This document shows, in pieces, positions 7,786-15,953 of a DNA stretch of 64,000 bases. The position numbers and the translations under genes were made by a program. Every line of letters starts with the position of its first letter. Position 1 is the stretch's first letter. Under the pieces are notes generated by a model. It ran no database searches. It was not told the DNA's origin and was given only the letters and a program-made list of their open reading frames with translations. Source of the stretch: JACRBR01 sp964371355 (GTDB taxonomy: Bacteria; Chloroflexota; Dehalococcoidia; DSTF01; JACRBR01); the NCBI GenBank assembly GCA_964371355.1, contig CAYJMG010000015.1, forward strand, positions 38,424 through 102,423, given 5' to 3'.

Positions 7786-8571
7786 TCAGGCGGTCAGCTC
7801 TTCGCCGCCGTCGACGCCGATGACGTTGCCCGTCATCCAGTAGAGGTCCTTGTGTGAGAGCACCGCGATCGCTTTCGCCACGTCCTCAGGCGTCGTCGAG
7901 CGCCCGCTGGGGTTGCGTTCCATCGCCCGCTGGTGCAACTCGGGCCCGCCGGGGATCCGCCGCAGCGCCGGTGTGTCGGTCACGCCCGCGCGGATCGCGT
8001 TGGCCGTGACGCCCAGCGGCGCCAGCTCGAACGCGAGCTGGCGGATGTGGGACTCCAGCGACGCCTTGGCGGCGGAGACGGCGCCGTAGGCCTTGATGAC
8101 GCGCGTCGAGCCACTGCTGGTCATCGCGAAGATGCGGCTGTCGCGGCCGAGCAGCCTGCGGTCGGCCATGTCCTGCGCCCAGTACACGAGGCTGTGGGCC
8201 ATGACGTCCAGGGTCATGTCCATCTGCTTCTGGCTGATGCGCTCCTTCACGCCCTCGGCGACGAAGGGCAGCAGCGTGCCGAAGGCCAGCGAGTGCATCA
8301 GGACGTGGCAGTAGCCGTCGGGGCCGAGCTTCTCGCGGATGGCGTCGAGTGCCGCGCGCCGCTTCTCGTCGTCCGCGGCGTTGATGTTGAAGAAGACCGC
8401 CTCCTCACCCGAGGCCTTCACCGCGTCCTGGACCGCGATAGCGTTCGGCAGGGTGGAGCGCAGGTCGAAGTGCACGCCGAAGATCCCGTAGCCGTTCTTC
8501 GCAAGCTCTATGGACGTGGCCGCGCCGAACCCACTCGATGCGCCGAGAATCAGTGCCCATTTAGACGACAT
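7786..8571 (-). CDS. Short-chain dehydrogenase, FabL-type enoyl-ACP reductase candidate
   Basis: A 261-residue SDR. The cofactor loop GASSGFG is at residues 10-16, the Ser of MTSSGS near 152, and the catalytic YxxxxxxK at Tyr162/Lys169. The C-terminal part (NAIRAGVTDTPALRRIPG, then GNVIGVDGGEEL) fits enoyl-ACP reductase FabL/FabI-like SDRs that reduce trans-2-enoyl-ACP in fatty acid synthesis. A general SDR reductase is the alternative. I start at the second ATG (8571), because AGGG lies 6 nt before it while the first ATG at 8577 directly abuts that site. Its 3' end faces the DRTGG gene with a 6-bp gap. Confidence 0.75.
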   Translation of the reverse strand: MSSKWALILGASSGFGAATSIELAKNGYGIFGVHFDLRSTLPNAIAVQDAVKASGEEAVFFNINAADDEKRRAALDAIREKLGPDGYCHVLMHSLAFGTLLPFVAEGVKERISQKQMDMTLDVMAHSLVYWAQDMADRRLLGRDSRIFAMTSSGSTRVIKAYGAVSAAKASLESHIRQLAFELAPLGVTANAIRAGVTDTPALRRIPGGPELHQRAMERNPSGRSTTPEDVAKAIAVLSHKDLYWMTGNVIGVDGGEELTA

Positions 8572-8622
8572 AAACATCCCTGCCTTGACTACGGCTCAAT
8601 CGGTCAGTGGTCGGTCGGCAGT

Positions 8623-9927
8623 CTACGAGAGCACGCCATCGTGGGCCATGAGCCGCTGCCGGTAGGCGGCCACAGCATCGTCGTCGCCGTTCAGGTTCGC
8701 GACGACGGCGTCGTACAGGCCGGACGTCGGCGCCACGCAGTAACGCATGGTCTCGGATGCGATGCGCACGGCGTCGGTGACGTGGGCGCGGTGGGGGGGC
8801 GGCAGGAGCCGTTGGCCGTTGACGAACAGGATGCCGCGCGGGGCCTGGCCGCGCCGCTCGATAGTGCGCTCGATGCGCTGGCGCAGGCGATGGTGGGCGG
8901 CCATTTCGACTGGATGCTCGCTCGCCTCGATCTCCACCAAGGCGCTGCCGGCCCCGAGACGGATCTCGAGCTGTGCGGGATCGCGGTCGAGCACGTCGAA
9001 GCCCAGCAACCGCAGCGCCTCTACGACGACCGGGTCCAACCCCACCGCCCCTTCCTGCCACAGCAGCCGCTGGAAGCGCTCCAGAGCCTCGTACGAGGCC
9101 TCAGCCGCCCGGAGGGCCTCTGTGGCCGCCTCCGCTGCGTCCCGGGCCTCCTGCAGGGCCTTCTGACGCTCAGCGAGGCCGGGAAGCGCCATGGGCCCGA
9201 GCCAGGCCGGGGCGCGGCCCTGGGCGACGGCGCCCAGCGTCCGGCGGAGCCCCGCCTGCAGCGCCTCGGAGGCCGCATACCTGCCCTCACCCGCCGGAGC
9301 TGCCTTGAGCGCAGGCACGAGGATCAGCCGTCCGGCCGGCAGTGGCAGCTCGACGCCGATGGCGGCGCCGCCCTGACTGCGGGCGAACACGCGAGCGCCC
9401 TCCATACGGCGCACATCGAAGTGAGCGCGGTAGGCGGTGTTCGCGAGCTGCGACGATACGAACCCCGCCAGGGGATGCTCCCAGTCCACGACGAGCGCCT
9501 GCGATCCTTCGCCGGGGATCAGGAGAGGCGGCTCGAGGGCCAGGCCTTCGGGAAGCGGCAGCCAGCCGTAGTCGTCAGCAGTCTCGCCGCCGGGCAGGAC
9601 GTGGCGGACGGACGGATGGGCGAAGGCGACGACGACGCCGCCACGTTCGAGCAGCATCCGGGTCTCGTCGCGTCGCCGCCTCAGGAGATCGGCCAGCGCG
9701 ACCTGGCCGACCGCCGCTGGCTCCGTGCGGACGAGGGCGTTACCGAACGTGCGCGCTTCGGCCGCTCCGGCGACCACGTCCTCGACGAGTGCGCCCGCCA
9801 CCCGCGGTTCCACGACTATCGCGTCGTAGTCGAAGAAGGACGGGGCGGACAGCATCGTGTAGTTGTCCACCTGGATGCCCGGCAGCGGAAAGCCAAGCGA
9901 CAGGATGCGCCCGATGACCTTTGCCAC
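8623..9927 (-). CDS. Conserved hypothetical protein, coiled coil and possible PD-(D/E)XK-like C-terminal domain
   Basis: The 434-residue protein has no signal or membrane segment. The first 250 residues are an unrecognised alpha/beta region. Residues about 250-295 are a heptad-like helix (AERQKALQEARDAAEAA). The C-terminal part reads LGFDVLDRDPAQLEIRL..SALVEIEASEHPVEM.., which looks like a restriction-endonuclease-type core. The expected E-x-K appears as E-I-E, so nuclease activity is doubtful. The GTG start is 6 nt from a TAAGCT box that overlaps the stop codon of galU, suggesting its own leaderless transcript within an otherwise co-directional pair. Function unknown. Confidence 0.7.
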   Translation of the reverse strand: MAKVIGRILSLGFPLPGIQVDNYTMLSAPSFFDYDAIVVEPRVAGALVEDVVAGAAEARTFGNALVRTEPAAVGQVALADLLRRRRDETRMLLERGGVVVAFAHPSVRHVLPGGETADDYGWLPLPEGLALEPPLLIPGEGSQALVVDWEHPLAGFVSSQLANTAYRAHFDVRRMEGARVFARSQGGAAIGVELPLPAGRLILVPALKAAPAGEGRYAASEALQAGLRRTLGAVAQGRAPAWLGPMALPGLAERQKALQEARDAAEAATEALRAAEASYEALERFQRLLWQEGAVGLDPVVVEALRLLGFDVLDRDPAQLEIRLGAGSALVEIEASEHPVEMAAHHRLRQRIERTIERRGQAPRGILFVNGQRLLPPPHRAHVTDAVRIASETMRYCVAPTSGLYDAVVANLNGDDDAVAAYRQRLMAHDGVLS

Positions 9928-9933
9928 GGGTAC

Positions 9934-9939
9934 AGCTTA
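9934..9939 (-). promoter_or_regulatory. -10 box (TAAGCT) of a likely leaderless transcript
   Basis: TAAGCT on the minus strand ends 6 nt before the GTG at 9927, and no Shine-Dalgarno is present. It overlaps the galU stop codon. Confidence 0.45.
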
Positions 9940-10806
9940 GTCGTCGAGCGGCAGTGTGCGAAGGAACTCCCGCAGCCCGGGCCCGATATCGGCCCGCCGC
10001 AGCCCGATCTCTATCGCGGCGACCAGCAGGCCGAGGGGGCGTCCGGTGTCGAATCGCATGCCGTGGAACTTGTAGGCGAACACCGGCTGGATTTCCATGA
10101 GCGCGGCCAGCGCGTCGGTGATCTGGATCTCGCGGCCCTTGCCGGGGGGCGTCCGCTCGAGGATGCCAAAGATCTCGGGCGTCAGAACGTACCGCCCGAC
10201 GATCGCAAGGCGAGAGGGCGCGTCTTCGAGTTTGGGCTTCTCGATCAGCCGGTCGAGGCGGAAGACGCCGCCGCCCAGGTCCTCGCCGCCCACGATGCCG
10301 TACTGCTCGACCTCGGCGTCGGGCACCTCCTGGACGGCGATGACAGAACCACCGTGCTTCTCGAACACATCGACCATCTGTTTCGACACGGGTGGGTCCG
10401 CCATGGTGACGTCGTCGGGAAACATGAGCAGGAACGGCTCGTTGCCGACCACGTCTCGCGCCTGCAGGACGGCATGGCCAACGCCCTTCTGTTCCTTCTG
10501 GCGCACGTACACGATGTCCGCCAGCTCGCTGACGCGCCGGATCTCGTGGAGGCGGGCGTGGTCGCCCTTTTCCTGCAGAGCCATCTCCAGCTCGAGGGTT
10601 CTGTCGAAGTGGTCCTCGACGGCCCGCTTGCCGGCGGCGGTGACGATGCATACCTGCGTGATCCCGGCGGCCGCCGCTTCTTCGACGGTGTACTGGATGA
10701 TGGGCTTGTCGACGAGCGGCAGGGACTCCTTGGGCTGCGCCTTCGTGGCCGGCAGCAGCCTGGTCCCGTAGCCGGCCGCCAGCACCACAGCTTTTCGTAC
10801 CTGCAC
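9937..10806 (-). CDS. galU: UTP--glucose-1-phosphate uridylyltransferase
   Basis: The 289-residue enzyme makes UDP-glucose from UTP and glucose-1-phosphate for polysaccharide and glycolipid synthesis. The nucleotide-binding GYGTRLLPATKAQPKE lies at residues 12-27, and FPDDV, EKP (IEKPKLEDAPS), GRYVLTPEIF and KGREIQITDAL follow in the order usual for GalU. The start is GTG at 10806, with GGGAGGG close upstream; the same frame runs further upstream but only as antisense to the cupredoxin gene. Length and motif order are standard. It is divergent from the cupredoxin gene. Confidence 0.92.
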   Translation of the reverse strand: MQVRKAVVLAAGYGTRLLPATKAQPKESLPLVDKPIIQYTVEEAAAAGITQVCIVTAAGKRAVEDHFDRTLELEMALQEKGDHARLHEIRRVSELADIVYVRQKEQKGVGHAVLQARDVVGNEPFLLMFPDDVTMADPPVSKQMVDVFEKHGGSVIAVQEVPDAEVEQYGIVGGEDLGGGVFRLDRLIEKPKLEDAPSRLAIVGRYVLTPEIFGILERTPPGKGREIQITDALAALMEIQPVFAYKFHGMRFDTGRPLGLLVAAIEIGLRRADIGPGLREFLRTLPLDD

Positions 10807-10972
10807 GCACCCTCCCGTTCCCTCGGCATCCGTCTCCCCGAACTCCGACGTGATTGTATCGGCGTTCCGCGCACCTATCCCAATCCGCGAGGCGACCAAT
10901 CCGCGTTCGGCCGCCCGCCGTATGTCCTCTCGAACGCCAATGCCGCCTTCGGCGCCAAACAGGAGGTTGACC

Positions 10973-11662
10973 GTGAAGACGCTGCTGCTCGCGGTATTGA
11001 GCCTTGCCCTTATCGTGACTTGGAGCGAGGCCGGCAGTACCGCGCAGGCTGCCACGCAGGACGTTGCCGTGCAGGACGATGAATACGTGGACGGTGCGTC
11101 CGGGAACAGCACCACGACCATCACAGCCGGCGATACCGTGCAGTGGACGTGGACGGGCTCGCACCAGCACACCGTGGACAGCAATACGGGTGGCGAGTCG
11201 TTTTCCAGCGGTGCGGAGAGGACGAGCGGTACGTTTTCCCACACCTTCGATACTCCCGGCACCTACACATACATCTGCGCGGTGCATGGCACGTCCATGC
11301 AGGGCACGATCGTCGTGATCGCAGGGGCGGAACCGACGAACACACCAGAGCCGCAGCCCACGAACACCTCAGCGCCACAGGAGACCACTACGCCTAGCGT
11401 CGACGCGACGGACACGCCCTCACCGGCCACGTCCACTGTGGTTCCTGCGGACGCGACACCTACTCGCACCATGGCGACCGCGTCGCCAGTGGCGACGACC
11501 GGCGCGGGCGGCGCAGGAGGCAGCGCGTCGCTGCCGGGGACGGGGACGGGGCCGGAGCCCGGGGATCAGGACTGGTCGTGGGCGCTCGCTGGCCTCGTGC
11601 TGCTGGGCGCGGCCGGAGCTGGCGCGGCCGCTGGTGGGTGCCGCATCCGCCGGCGCGTGTAA
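10973..11662 (+). CDS. Secreted, membrane-anchored cupredoxin (plastocyanin/azurin-like)
   Basis: The 229-residue product has an N-terminal signal peptide (about residues 1-26, ending STAQA). The copper domain has ligands His66, Cys102, His105 and Met109 in the pattern HTV...C-A-V-H-x-x-x-M. A Thr/Pro-rich linker covers roughly residues 120-185, and a C-terminal membrane segment (WALAGLVLLGAAGAGAAAGG) is followed by Arg residues. It should sit on the outer face of the membrane and carry single electrons. The GTG start is 6 nt after a strong AGGAGG. No partner oxidase is adjacent. Confidence 0.87.
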   Translation: MKTLLLAVLSLALIVTWSEAGSTAQAATQDVAVQDDEYVDGASGNSTTTITAGDTVQWTWTGSHQHTVDSNTGGESFSSGAERTSGTFSHTFDTPGTYTYICAVHGTSMQGTIVVIAGAEPTNTPEPQPTNTSAPQETTTPSVDATDTPSPATSTVVPADATPTRTMATASPVATTGAGGAGGSASLPGTGTGPEPGDQDWSWALAGLVLLGAAGAGAAAGGCRIRRRV

Positions 11663-11666
11663 CGGA

Positions 11667-12908
11667 TCAGAACGGACAGATTGCGGCCGGGTTGTACGAC
11701 GGGTTCGCCGCCCCGAAGTCCCAGAATGCCGCGTATTCGGCGTCGTTCGCCCGCAGATCGTCTTGCACGGCGGCGCAGCCGACACCGACTTCGCCTTTGG
11801 CCGCGTAGCCGGCGTCGAACGACGCAGCGAGCTGCGCGTGGAGAGTGCCGGCCGCTGCCTTCGCGCGGTCGAGGTAGGCGCCGGCCGTGTCCGCGTCACC
11901 GCCATCCATCAGGTGCGCTAGTGCCGCCCGGTAGAGCGCGTAAGCCCGCAACTCCTCCAACTCGTTTGTGTCCTTGCGCCAGGGCTGGGCGAGCGGGTTG
12001 TCGGCCGCGGCCACGAACGCCGTCTCCGCCGCCGCGTAGTCGCCGGCGGCCATCAGCGCGTCTGCGTCCGTAACGCGGTGGTACAAGTACGGCGAGTCGG
12101 CCGGTACGGTGTTGATGAGCGAATAGAACGCGCCGTCCCACGCCCAGATTTCGGTGCGCGGACGCTCGGGGCCCGTTTCCGCCGTGCCGCCGCCACCGCC
12201 CGTTGCCAGCACTTCCGTGGTGCCGTCGCCGTCGGTGTCGGAGAGCGAGAACGTGCCGTCGCCGATCGAGATGCCATCCCGCGGCGACACCGTGTCGTAC
12301 TCGCCTGCGTTCCCTTCATACACGAACGCGGTGGCCAGGCAGCCGTCCGCGCCGCAGAACCCCGTCTGGTAGGCGAACTCGCCGCTGCCATTGCCGTTGA
12401 GGTCCCCCGCGCCGAGCAGGGGGCGTAGCTCGGCCGCACCGAGCGGCACGGCCTCGTACGACGCCGTCTGGTAGGCCACGACGTACCCCTCGGGCGAGGG
12501 ATCCAGTACGACGATGACGTATTGCGTATCGGACGTGGCCGTCGGCGGTTCCAGCCGCCGGGCGATCGCGACGACCAGCTCGTCCTCGGCGTCATCGTCG
12601 GTGTTGCCGGCCACGCAGGCATCGGCCGGCTGCAGCAGCGGCAACTCCCAAGCTGTCAGCAACTCCTGCAGGCAGCTTTCGGCGGCGCCGGGCTGCTCGG
12701 TAAGGTATGCGGCGATCGTGGCGGGGTAGGCGTCAAAGCTCGCCGGCAGCTCTGGCGGCGGACCGGCGGCGGTCGTCGGCGACACCGGCAGCGGCGTGAG
12801 CATGCCGGTCGCGCCCGGTGTCGCGGAAGGTGCGCCTCCGCTGTCCTCACATGCCGCAAAGGCCGTGGCGGAGACGATGGCGATCGCGGCGATCCATGCC
12901 TTGCCCAT
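11667..12908 (-). CDS. Lipoprotein of unknown function
   Basis: A 413-residue protein with a lipoprotein signal (MGKAWIAAIAIVSATAFAAC, Cys20 as the lipidated residue) followed by a Ser/Pro/Thr-rich linker. The central region holds Asp/Gly-rich segments such as DLNGNGSGEF and SDTDGDGTTEV, reminiscent of FG-GAP/dockerin-like calcium loops. The last third is helical with repeat-like character (ALYRAALAHLMDGGDADTAG). No enzyme motif is recognised. The chosen ATG gives the ideal lipobox position and has a TACGCT box 8 nt upstream. It is convergent with the cupredoxin gene, with a 4-bp gap. Confidence 0.75.
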   Translation of the reverse strand: MGKAWIAAIAIVSATAFAACEDSGGAPSATPGATGMLTPLPVSPTTAAGPPPELPASFDAYPATIAAYLTEQPGAAESCLQELLTAWELPLLQPADACVAGNTDDDAEDELVVAIARRLEPPTATSDTQYVIVVLDPSPEGYVVAYQTASYEAVPLGAAELRPLLGAGDLNGNGSGEFAYQTGFCGADGCLATAFVYEGNAGEYDTVSPRDGISIGDGTFSLSDTDGDGTTEVLATGGGGGTAETGPERPRTEIWAWDGAFYSLINTVPADSPYLYHRVTDADALMAAGDYAAAETAFVAAADNPLAQPWRKDTNELEELRAYALYRAALAHLMDGGDADTAGAYLDRAKAAAGTLHAQLAASFDAGYAAKGEVGVGCAAVQDDLRANDAEYAAFWDFGAANPSYNPAAICPF

Positions 12909-12916
12909 CACGCTGA

Positions 12917-12922
12917 AGCGTA
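12917..12922 (-). promoter_or_regulatory. -10 box (TACGCT) of a likely leaderless transcript
   Basis: TACGCT on the minus strand ends 8 nt before the ATG at 12908, and no Shine-Dalgarno is visible. Confidence 0.4.
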
Positions 12923-12985
12923 GCGGATGGCCCGAGGCAGCGGCGGGGGACAAACGTACCATTCGACGGCGGTGAAACAATCGTC

Positions 12986-14578
12986 TCAGCCCGTGATGTC
13001 GCCCGAGCGCGTATAGACCGCCCGGCCGCCCACAAACGTCATCAGCACGCGCACGTCGAGCAGCTTCATCGGGTCGTCCAGGGCCAATGGGTCGGCGTCG
13101 AGCACAACGAAGTCCGCGTGATACCCCGGCGCGATGCGGCCGAACCGGTCATGCTCGTTCACGGCGACGGCCGGGCCCGCCGTGTAGTGCCGCAGGCCGT
13201 CCTCGATGCTCAGGCCTTGCTCCGGGTACCAGCCCGCCGCTGGATGGCCGTCAGCGGTGCGCCGCGTCGTGGCCGCGTGCACGCCGGCCAGCGGATCCAT
13301 CGTCTCCACCGGTGCGTCGGAGCTGAACGCGAGGTTTGCGCCGGCCGCCTGCAGCGAGGCGTAGGCGTACGCCGTCTTGCTCCGCGTGCCCCACGAGCGA
13401 TCCGCCTTGTGCTGATCCTGGGTCGCGTGGATCGGCTGCACTGAGGCGGTGACGCCCAGGGCGGCGAAGCGTGCGATGTCGGTGTCGCGCAAGAGCTGTG
13501 CGTGCTCGATCCGGCGCGGCAGGTTCGGCGCCAGATCGCGGCTTCGGTCGAAGATGTTGAGCGCTTCGTGGTTCGCACGATCGCCGATCGCGTGGACGGC
13601 GGGCGCCAGGCCATGTTCGAGACCGCGGCGAACGTCGCGCTCCAGGTCTTCCACCGGCTGCAGCGGGAAGCCGCAGTCGGACGAACCGTCGTATGGGTCG
13701 AACATCCAGGCCGTAAGCGAGCCGAGCGCGCCGTCGGTGAAGAACTTCACGCCGCCGATGCGCAGCATGTCGCCGCCGTCGCCGGTCGTGATGCCGCGCT
13801 CGATCCACTCATCGAGGCGCGGGTGCGCAAGGAAGGGCCGTACCCGCAAGCGCAGCCGCTGCGAGTCGTTGAGCGCGTGAAGCGCCTGGAACTCGCCGCG
13901 CGACACGTCCATGGCGTGCACACCGGTGACGCCGAGGCTGTGCGCGTGCGCGGAGGCCTCCTCCAGGGCGCGGATCCGGTCGGCCTGCGACGGCCGGGGC
14001 ATCACTCCGGTCACGAGGCGTGCGGCATGGTCGCGCAGGATCCCCGTCGGTTCGCCGTCGTCGCCGAGATCGATCGCGCCGCCTGCTGGCGCCGGAGTGG
14101 CCGTGGTCACGCCCGCGGCCCGCAGCGCCGCTGTGTTCACCCAACTGCAGTGCCCTGATGCCTGCGTCAGCGCGACGGGGTGGTCGGGAGACACCGCGTC
14201 GAGCAGGCGGCGGTCGGGGAAGCGCGCGCCGGGCCACAGGTTCTGGTCCCAGCCGGCGCCCGTCACCCAAGAGCCCGCGGGCAGCGCCTTCACGCGCGCC
14301 TCGACGCGCCGCACGGCTTCTTCGACGCTGGTGACGCCCTTTAACTGCACGGCGCCCATGCCCAGTCCCGTGGCAAGCAGGTGCGCGTGCGAGTCGGTGA
14401 ACCCGGGCATAACGAACCGGCCACTCAGATCCAGGACGTCCGCGTCGCCAGCGGGGTTCGACGCCCGCTCGTCGCCAGCGAATACAAACCGCCCGTCGCG
14501 GACGGCGGCTGCCGAGGCCCAGGACGTTGCGGGGTCGCCGGTCCAGATGCGGGCGTTTCGCAGGATGAGGTCAGGCAT
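12986..14578 (-). CDS. Amidohydrolase family protein (YtcJ-like)
   Basis: The 530-residue metal-dependent hydrolase belongs to the amidohydrolase 3 group. The N-terminal strand DLILRNARIWTGDP is typical, the metal-binding HxH is at His64/His66 (DSHAHLLATG), and GVKFFTDGALGS, VHAIGDRAN, RIEHAQL and FSSDAPV (metal Asp) follow in family order. The C-terminal IAPGYHADFVVLDADP closes the barrel-flanking beta sandwich. Family members hydrolyse C-N bonds of cyclic amides, formamides or related compounds; the substrate is unknown. ATG 14578 starts the first strand, with TATTCC 7 nt upstream. Confidence 0.88.
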   Translation of the reverse strand: MPDLILRNARIWTGDPATSWASAAAVRDGRFVFAGDERASNPAGDADVLDLSGRFVMPGFTDSHAHLLATGLGMGAVQLKGVTSVEEAVRRVEARVKALPAGSWVTGAGWDQNLWPGARFPDRRLLDAVSPDHPVALTQASGHCSWVNTAALRAAGVTTATPAPAGGAIDLGDDGEPTGILRDHAARLVTGVMPRPSQADRIRALEEASAHAHSLGVTGVHAMDVSRGEFQALHALNDSQRLRLRVRPFLAHPRLDEWIERGITTGDGGDMLRIGGVKFFTDGALGSLTAWMFDPYDGSSDCGFPLQPVEDLERDVRRGLEHGLAPAVHAIGDRANHEALNIFDRSRDLAPNLPRRIEHAQLLRDTDIARFAALGVTASVQPIHATQDQHKADRSWGTRSKTAYAYASLQAAGANLAFSSDAPVETMDPLAGVHAATTRRTADGHPAAGWYPEQGLSIEDGLRHYTAGPAVAVNEHDRFGRIAPGYHADFVVLDADPLALDDPMKLLDVRVLMTFVGGRAVYTRSGDITG

Positions 14579-14623
14579 GGAGTAGGGAATACCACGCCGG
14601 CCGTGCAGGCGGAACAAATGCGA

Positions 14624-14652
14624 CGGGGGCGCCCCTGGTGGAGGTGCCCCCG
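14624..14652 (-). terminator. Hairpin terminator after rpmE
   Basis: CGGGGGC and GCCCCCG pair across an internal CCTC/GGGG extension, forming a long G+C-rich hairpin. Read on the minus strand it is followed by TCGCATTTGTTCC. It lies 28 nt past the rpmE stop and probably ends the rplU-rpmA-rpmE transcript. Confidence 0.55.
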
Positions 14653-14679
14653 ATCACTTCAGTGGCCTGTGCTGACGGG

Positions 14680-14952
14680 CTAGGAGGCAGGTTCGGCGGC
14701 GGGCGCCTTCGTCCTGGTCTTTTTCGTGGTGGACCGGGCCTCCTGCACGGCGGTGGACTTCTGCAGGCGCTTGGTGAAGCGCTCGACGCGCCCCGCGGTG
14801 TCGACTATGCGCTGCTGGCCGGTGAAGAAGGGGTGGCAGGCGCTGCAGATGTCGACGTGCAGGTCGGGCTTCGTCGCTCGCGTCTCGAAGCTGTTGCCGC
14901 ACGCGCAGTGCACGTGCGCTTCGACGTATTCAGGGTGGATCTTGGCCTTCAC
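14680..14952 (-). CDS. rpmE: 50S ribosomal protein L31
   Basis: A 90-residue L31 of the zinc-binding type: Cys16, Cys18, Cys36 and Cys39 lie in the pattern CAC...CSAC, with the typical MKAKIHPEYVEA start and HPFFTGQQRIVDTAGRVERF core. The C-terminal tail of about 25 residues is Lys/Ala-rich and longer than usual. It is the third gene of the rplU-rpmA-rpmE run. Confidence 0.95.
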   Translation of the reverse strand: MKAKIHPEYVEAHVHCACGNSFETRATKPDLHVDICSACHPFFTGQQRIVDTAGRVERFTKRLQKSTAVQEARSTTKKTRTKAPAAEPAS

Positions 14953-14981
14953 GTGGTTCTTCCTTCGGTGAATCGGAGGCG

Positions 14982-15245
14982 CTAGGCCTCGACCGGGTAG
15001 ACGCTGACCTTCTTGCGCCGGTTCTTCGCGTACGGCTCGAACTTCACCGCCCCCGCGATGAGCGCGTGCAGTGTGTGATCGCGGCCCACGCCGACGTTGC
15101 GTCCAGGGTGGAACCGCGTGCCGCGTTGTCGCAGGATGATCGTGCCAGGGAGCACCACCTGTCCGTCCGAGCGCTTCACGCCCAGGCGCTGGCTGTTGCT
15201 GTCGCGGCCGTTCCTGCTGCTCCCGACGCCCTTCTTGTGTGCCAT
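14982..15245 (-). CDS. rpmA: 50S ribosomal protein L27
   Basis: The 87-residue protein begins MAHKKGVGSSRNGRDSNSQR and contains GNNVG-like PGRNVGVGRDHTLHAL, both diagnostic of L27 near the peptidyl-transferase centre. It starts directly with the mature MAHKKG sequence, without the cleavable N-terminal extension of Firmicutes L27. It lies 5 bp from rplU. Confidence 0.97.
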   Translation of the reverse strand: MAHKKGVGSSRNGRDSNSQRLGVKRSDGQVVLPGTIILRQRGTRFHPGRNVGVGRDHTLHALIAGAVKFEPYAKNRRKKVSVYPVEA

Positions 15246-15250
15246 CTCGC

Positions 15251-15811
15251 CTACTCTGCCTTCCTGCGCGAGCGCTTCGGCTTCTCGGCCGGTCCGGCCT
15301 CGGCGGCCTCTGCCGACTCTATGGCCTCGACGTCGGCTGTCGCAGCCGCGTTCGCCTCGGCGACCGCCTCGTCGCTCACGGCCTGCGGCTCGGCCGCGTC
15401 CGCCGCCTTTCGGCTGCGGCGGCCCTTCGGCGCCTCGGCCTGCGGTGCTGCTTCCGCTTCCGCCGGGGCTACTTCCGTCTTCGGCTTCGGCTCCTGACCC
15501 GGGAGCAGGATGTCCTGGACGACGACCTTGGTGAAGTGCTGACGGTGCCCCGTCTTCTTCCGGTATCGCGTCTTTGCCTTGTAGCGAAAGACGATGACCT
15601 TCTTCGAGCGGCCCTGCTCGGCGATGGTGCCCAGCACGCGCGCACCGTCAATCGTCGGTGCGCCGACGGTGACGCCGCTGCCATCGTCCATCAGCAGGAC
15701 ATCGCCGATCTCGACCGCGTCGCCGACCTCGCCGGCCAGCCGCTCGACCTTGACGGTGCGGCCTTCCTCGACCCGGTACTGCTTGCCTCCGGTGCGCACG
15801 ACGGCGTACAA
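15251..15811 (-). CDS. rplU: 50S ribosomal protein L21 with C-terminal extension
   Basis: The N-terminal 103 residues are canonical L21 (YAVVRTGGKQYRVEEG, VLLMDDGSGVTVGAP, KVIVFRYKAKTRYRKKTGHRQ). They are followed by an extension of about 80 residues, rich in Ala, Glu and basic residues and ending KPKRSRRKAE. The start is TTG at 15811 with GGAGG close by. It heads the rplU-rpmA-rpmE operon under a consensus-like promoter. The extension is probably disordered and may contact rRNA or neighbouring proteins. Confidence 0.93.
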   Translation of the reverse strand: MYAVVRTGGKQYRVEEGRTVKVERLAGEVGDAVEIGDVLLMDDGSGVTVGAPTIDGARVLGTIAEQGRSKKVIVFRYKAKTRYRKKTGHRQHFTKVVVQDILLPGQEPKPKTEVAPAEAEAAPQAEAPKGRRSRKAADAAEPQAVSDEAVAEANAAATADVEAIESAEAAEAGPAEKPKRSRRKAE

Positions 15812-15857
15812 GGGAATCCTCCAGACAACAGAATGCCCGCCGTCCGGCAGGCGACTT

Positions 15858-15887
15858 ATTCTATCGGTGGCCTCCGCGAAGTGTCAA
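15858..15887 (-). promoter_or_regulatory. Sigma70-type promoter of rplU-rpmA-rpmE
   Basis: On the minus strand a perfect TTGACA (15882-15887) and TAGAAT (15858-15863) are separated by 18 bp. Transcription would begin about 40 nt before the rplU TTG, leaving a short leader. Confidence 0.7.
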
Positions 15888-15953
15888 CGAGCCCCAGCCC
15901 AGGTGTGGATGGGCGGTCGATTCCAGTCTACCAACCCGCGCAAGCGCCTCCGC

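Noticed and set aside
7933..11082. A 1049-codon open frame antisense to the FabL-like, galU and neighbouring genes
   Set aside because: Its translation is Gly/Arg/Asp-rich with no domain, and real genes with clear motifs lie on the opposite strand. High G+C readily creates such frames.
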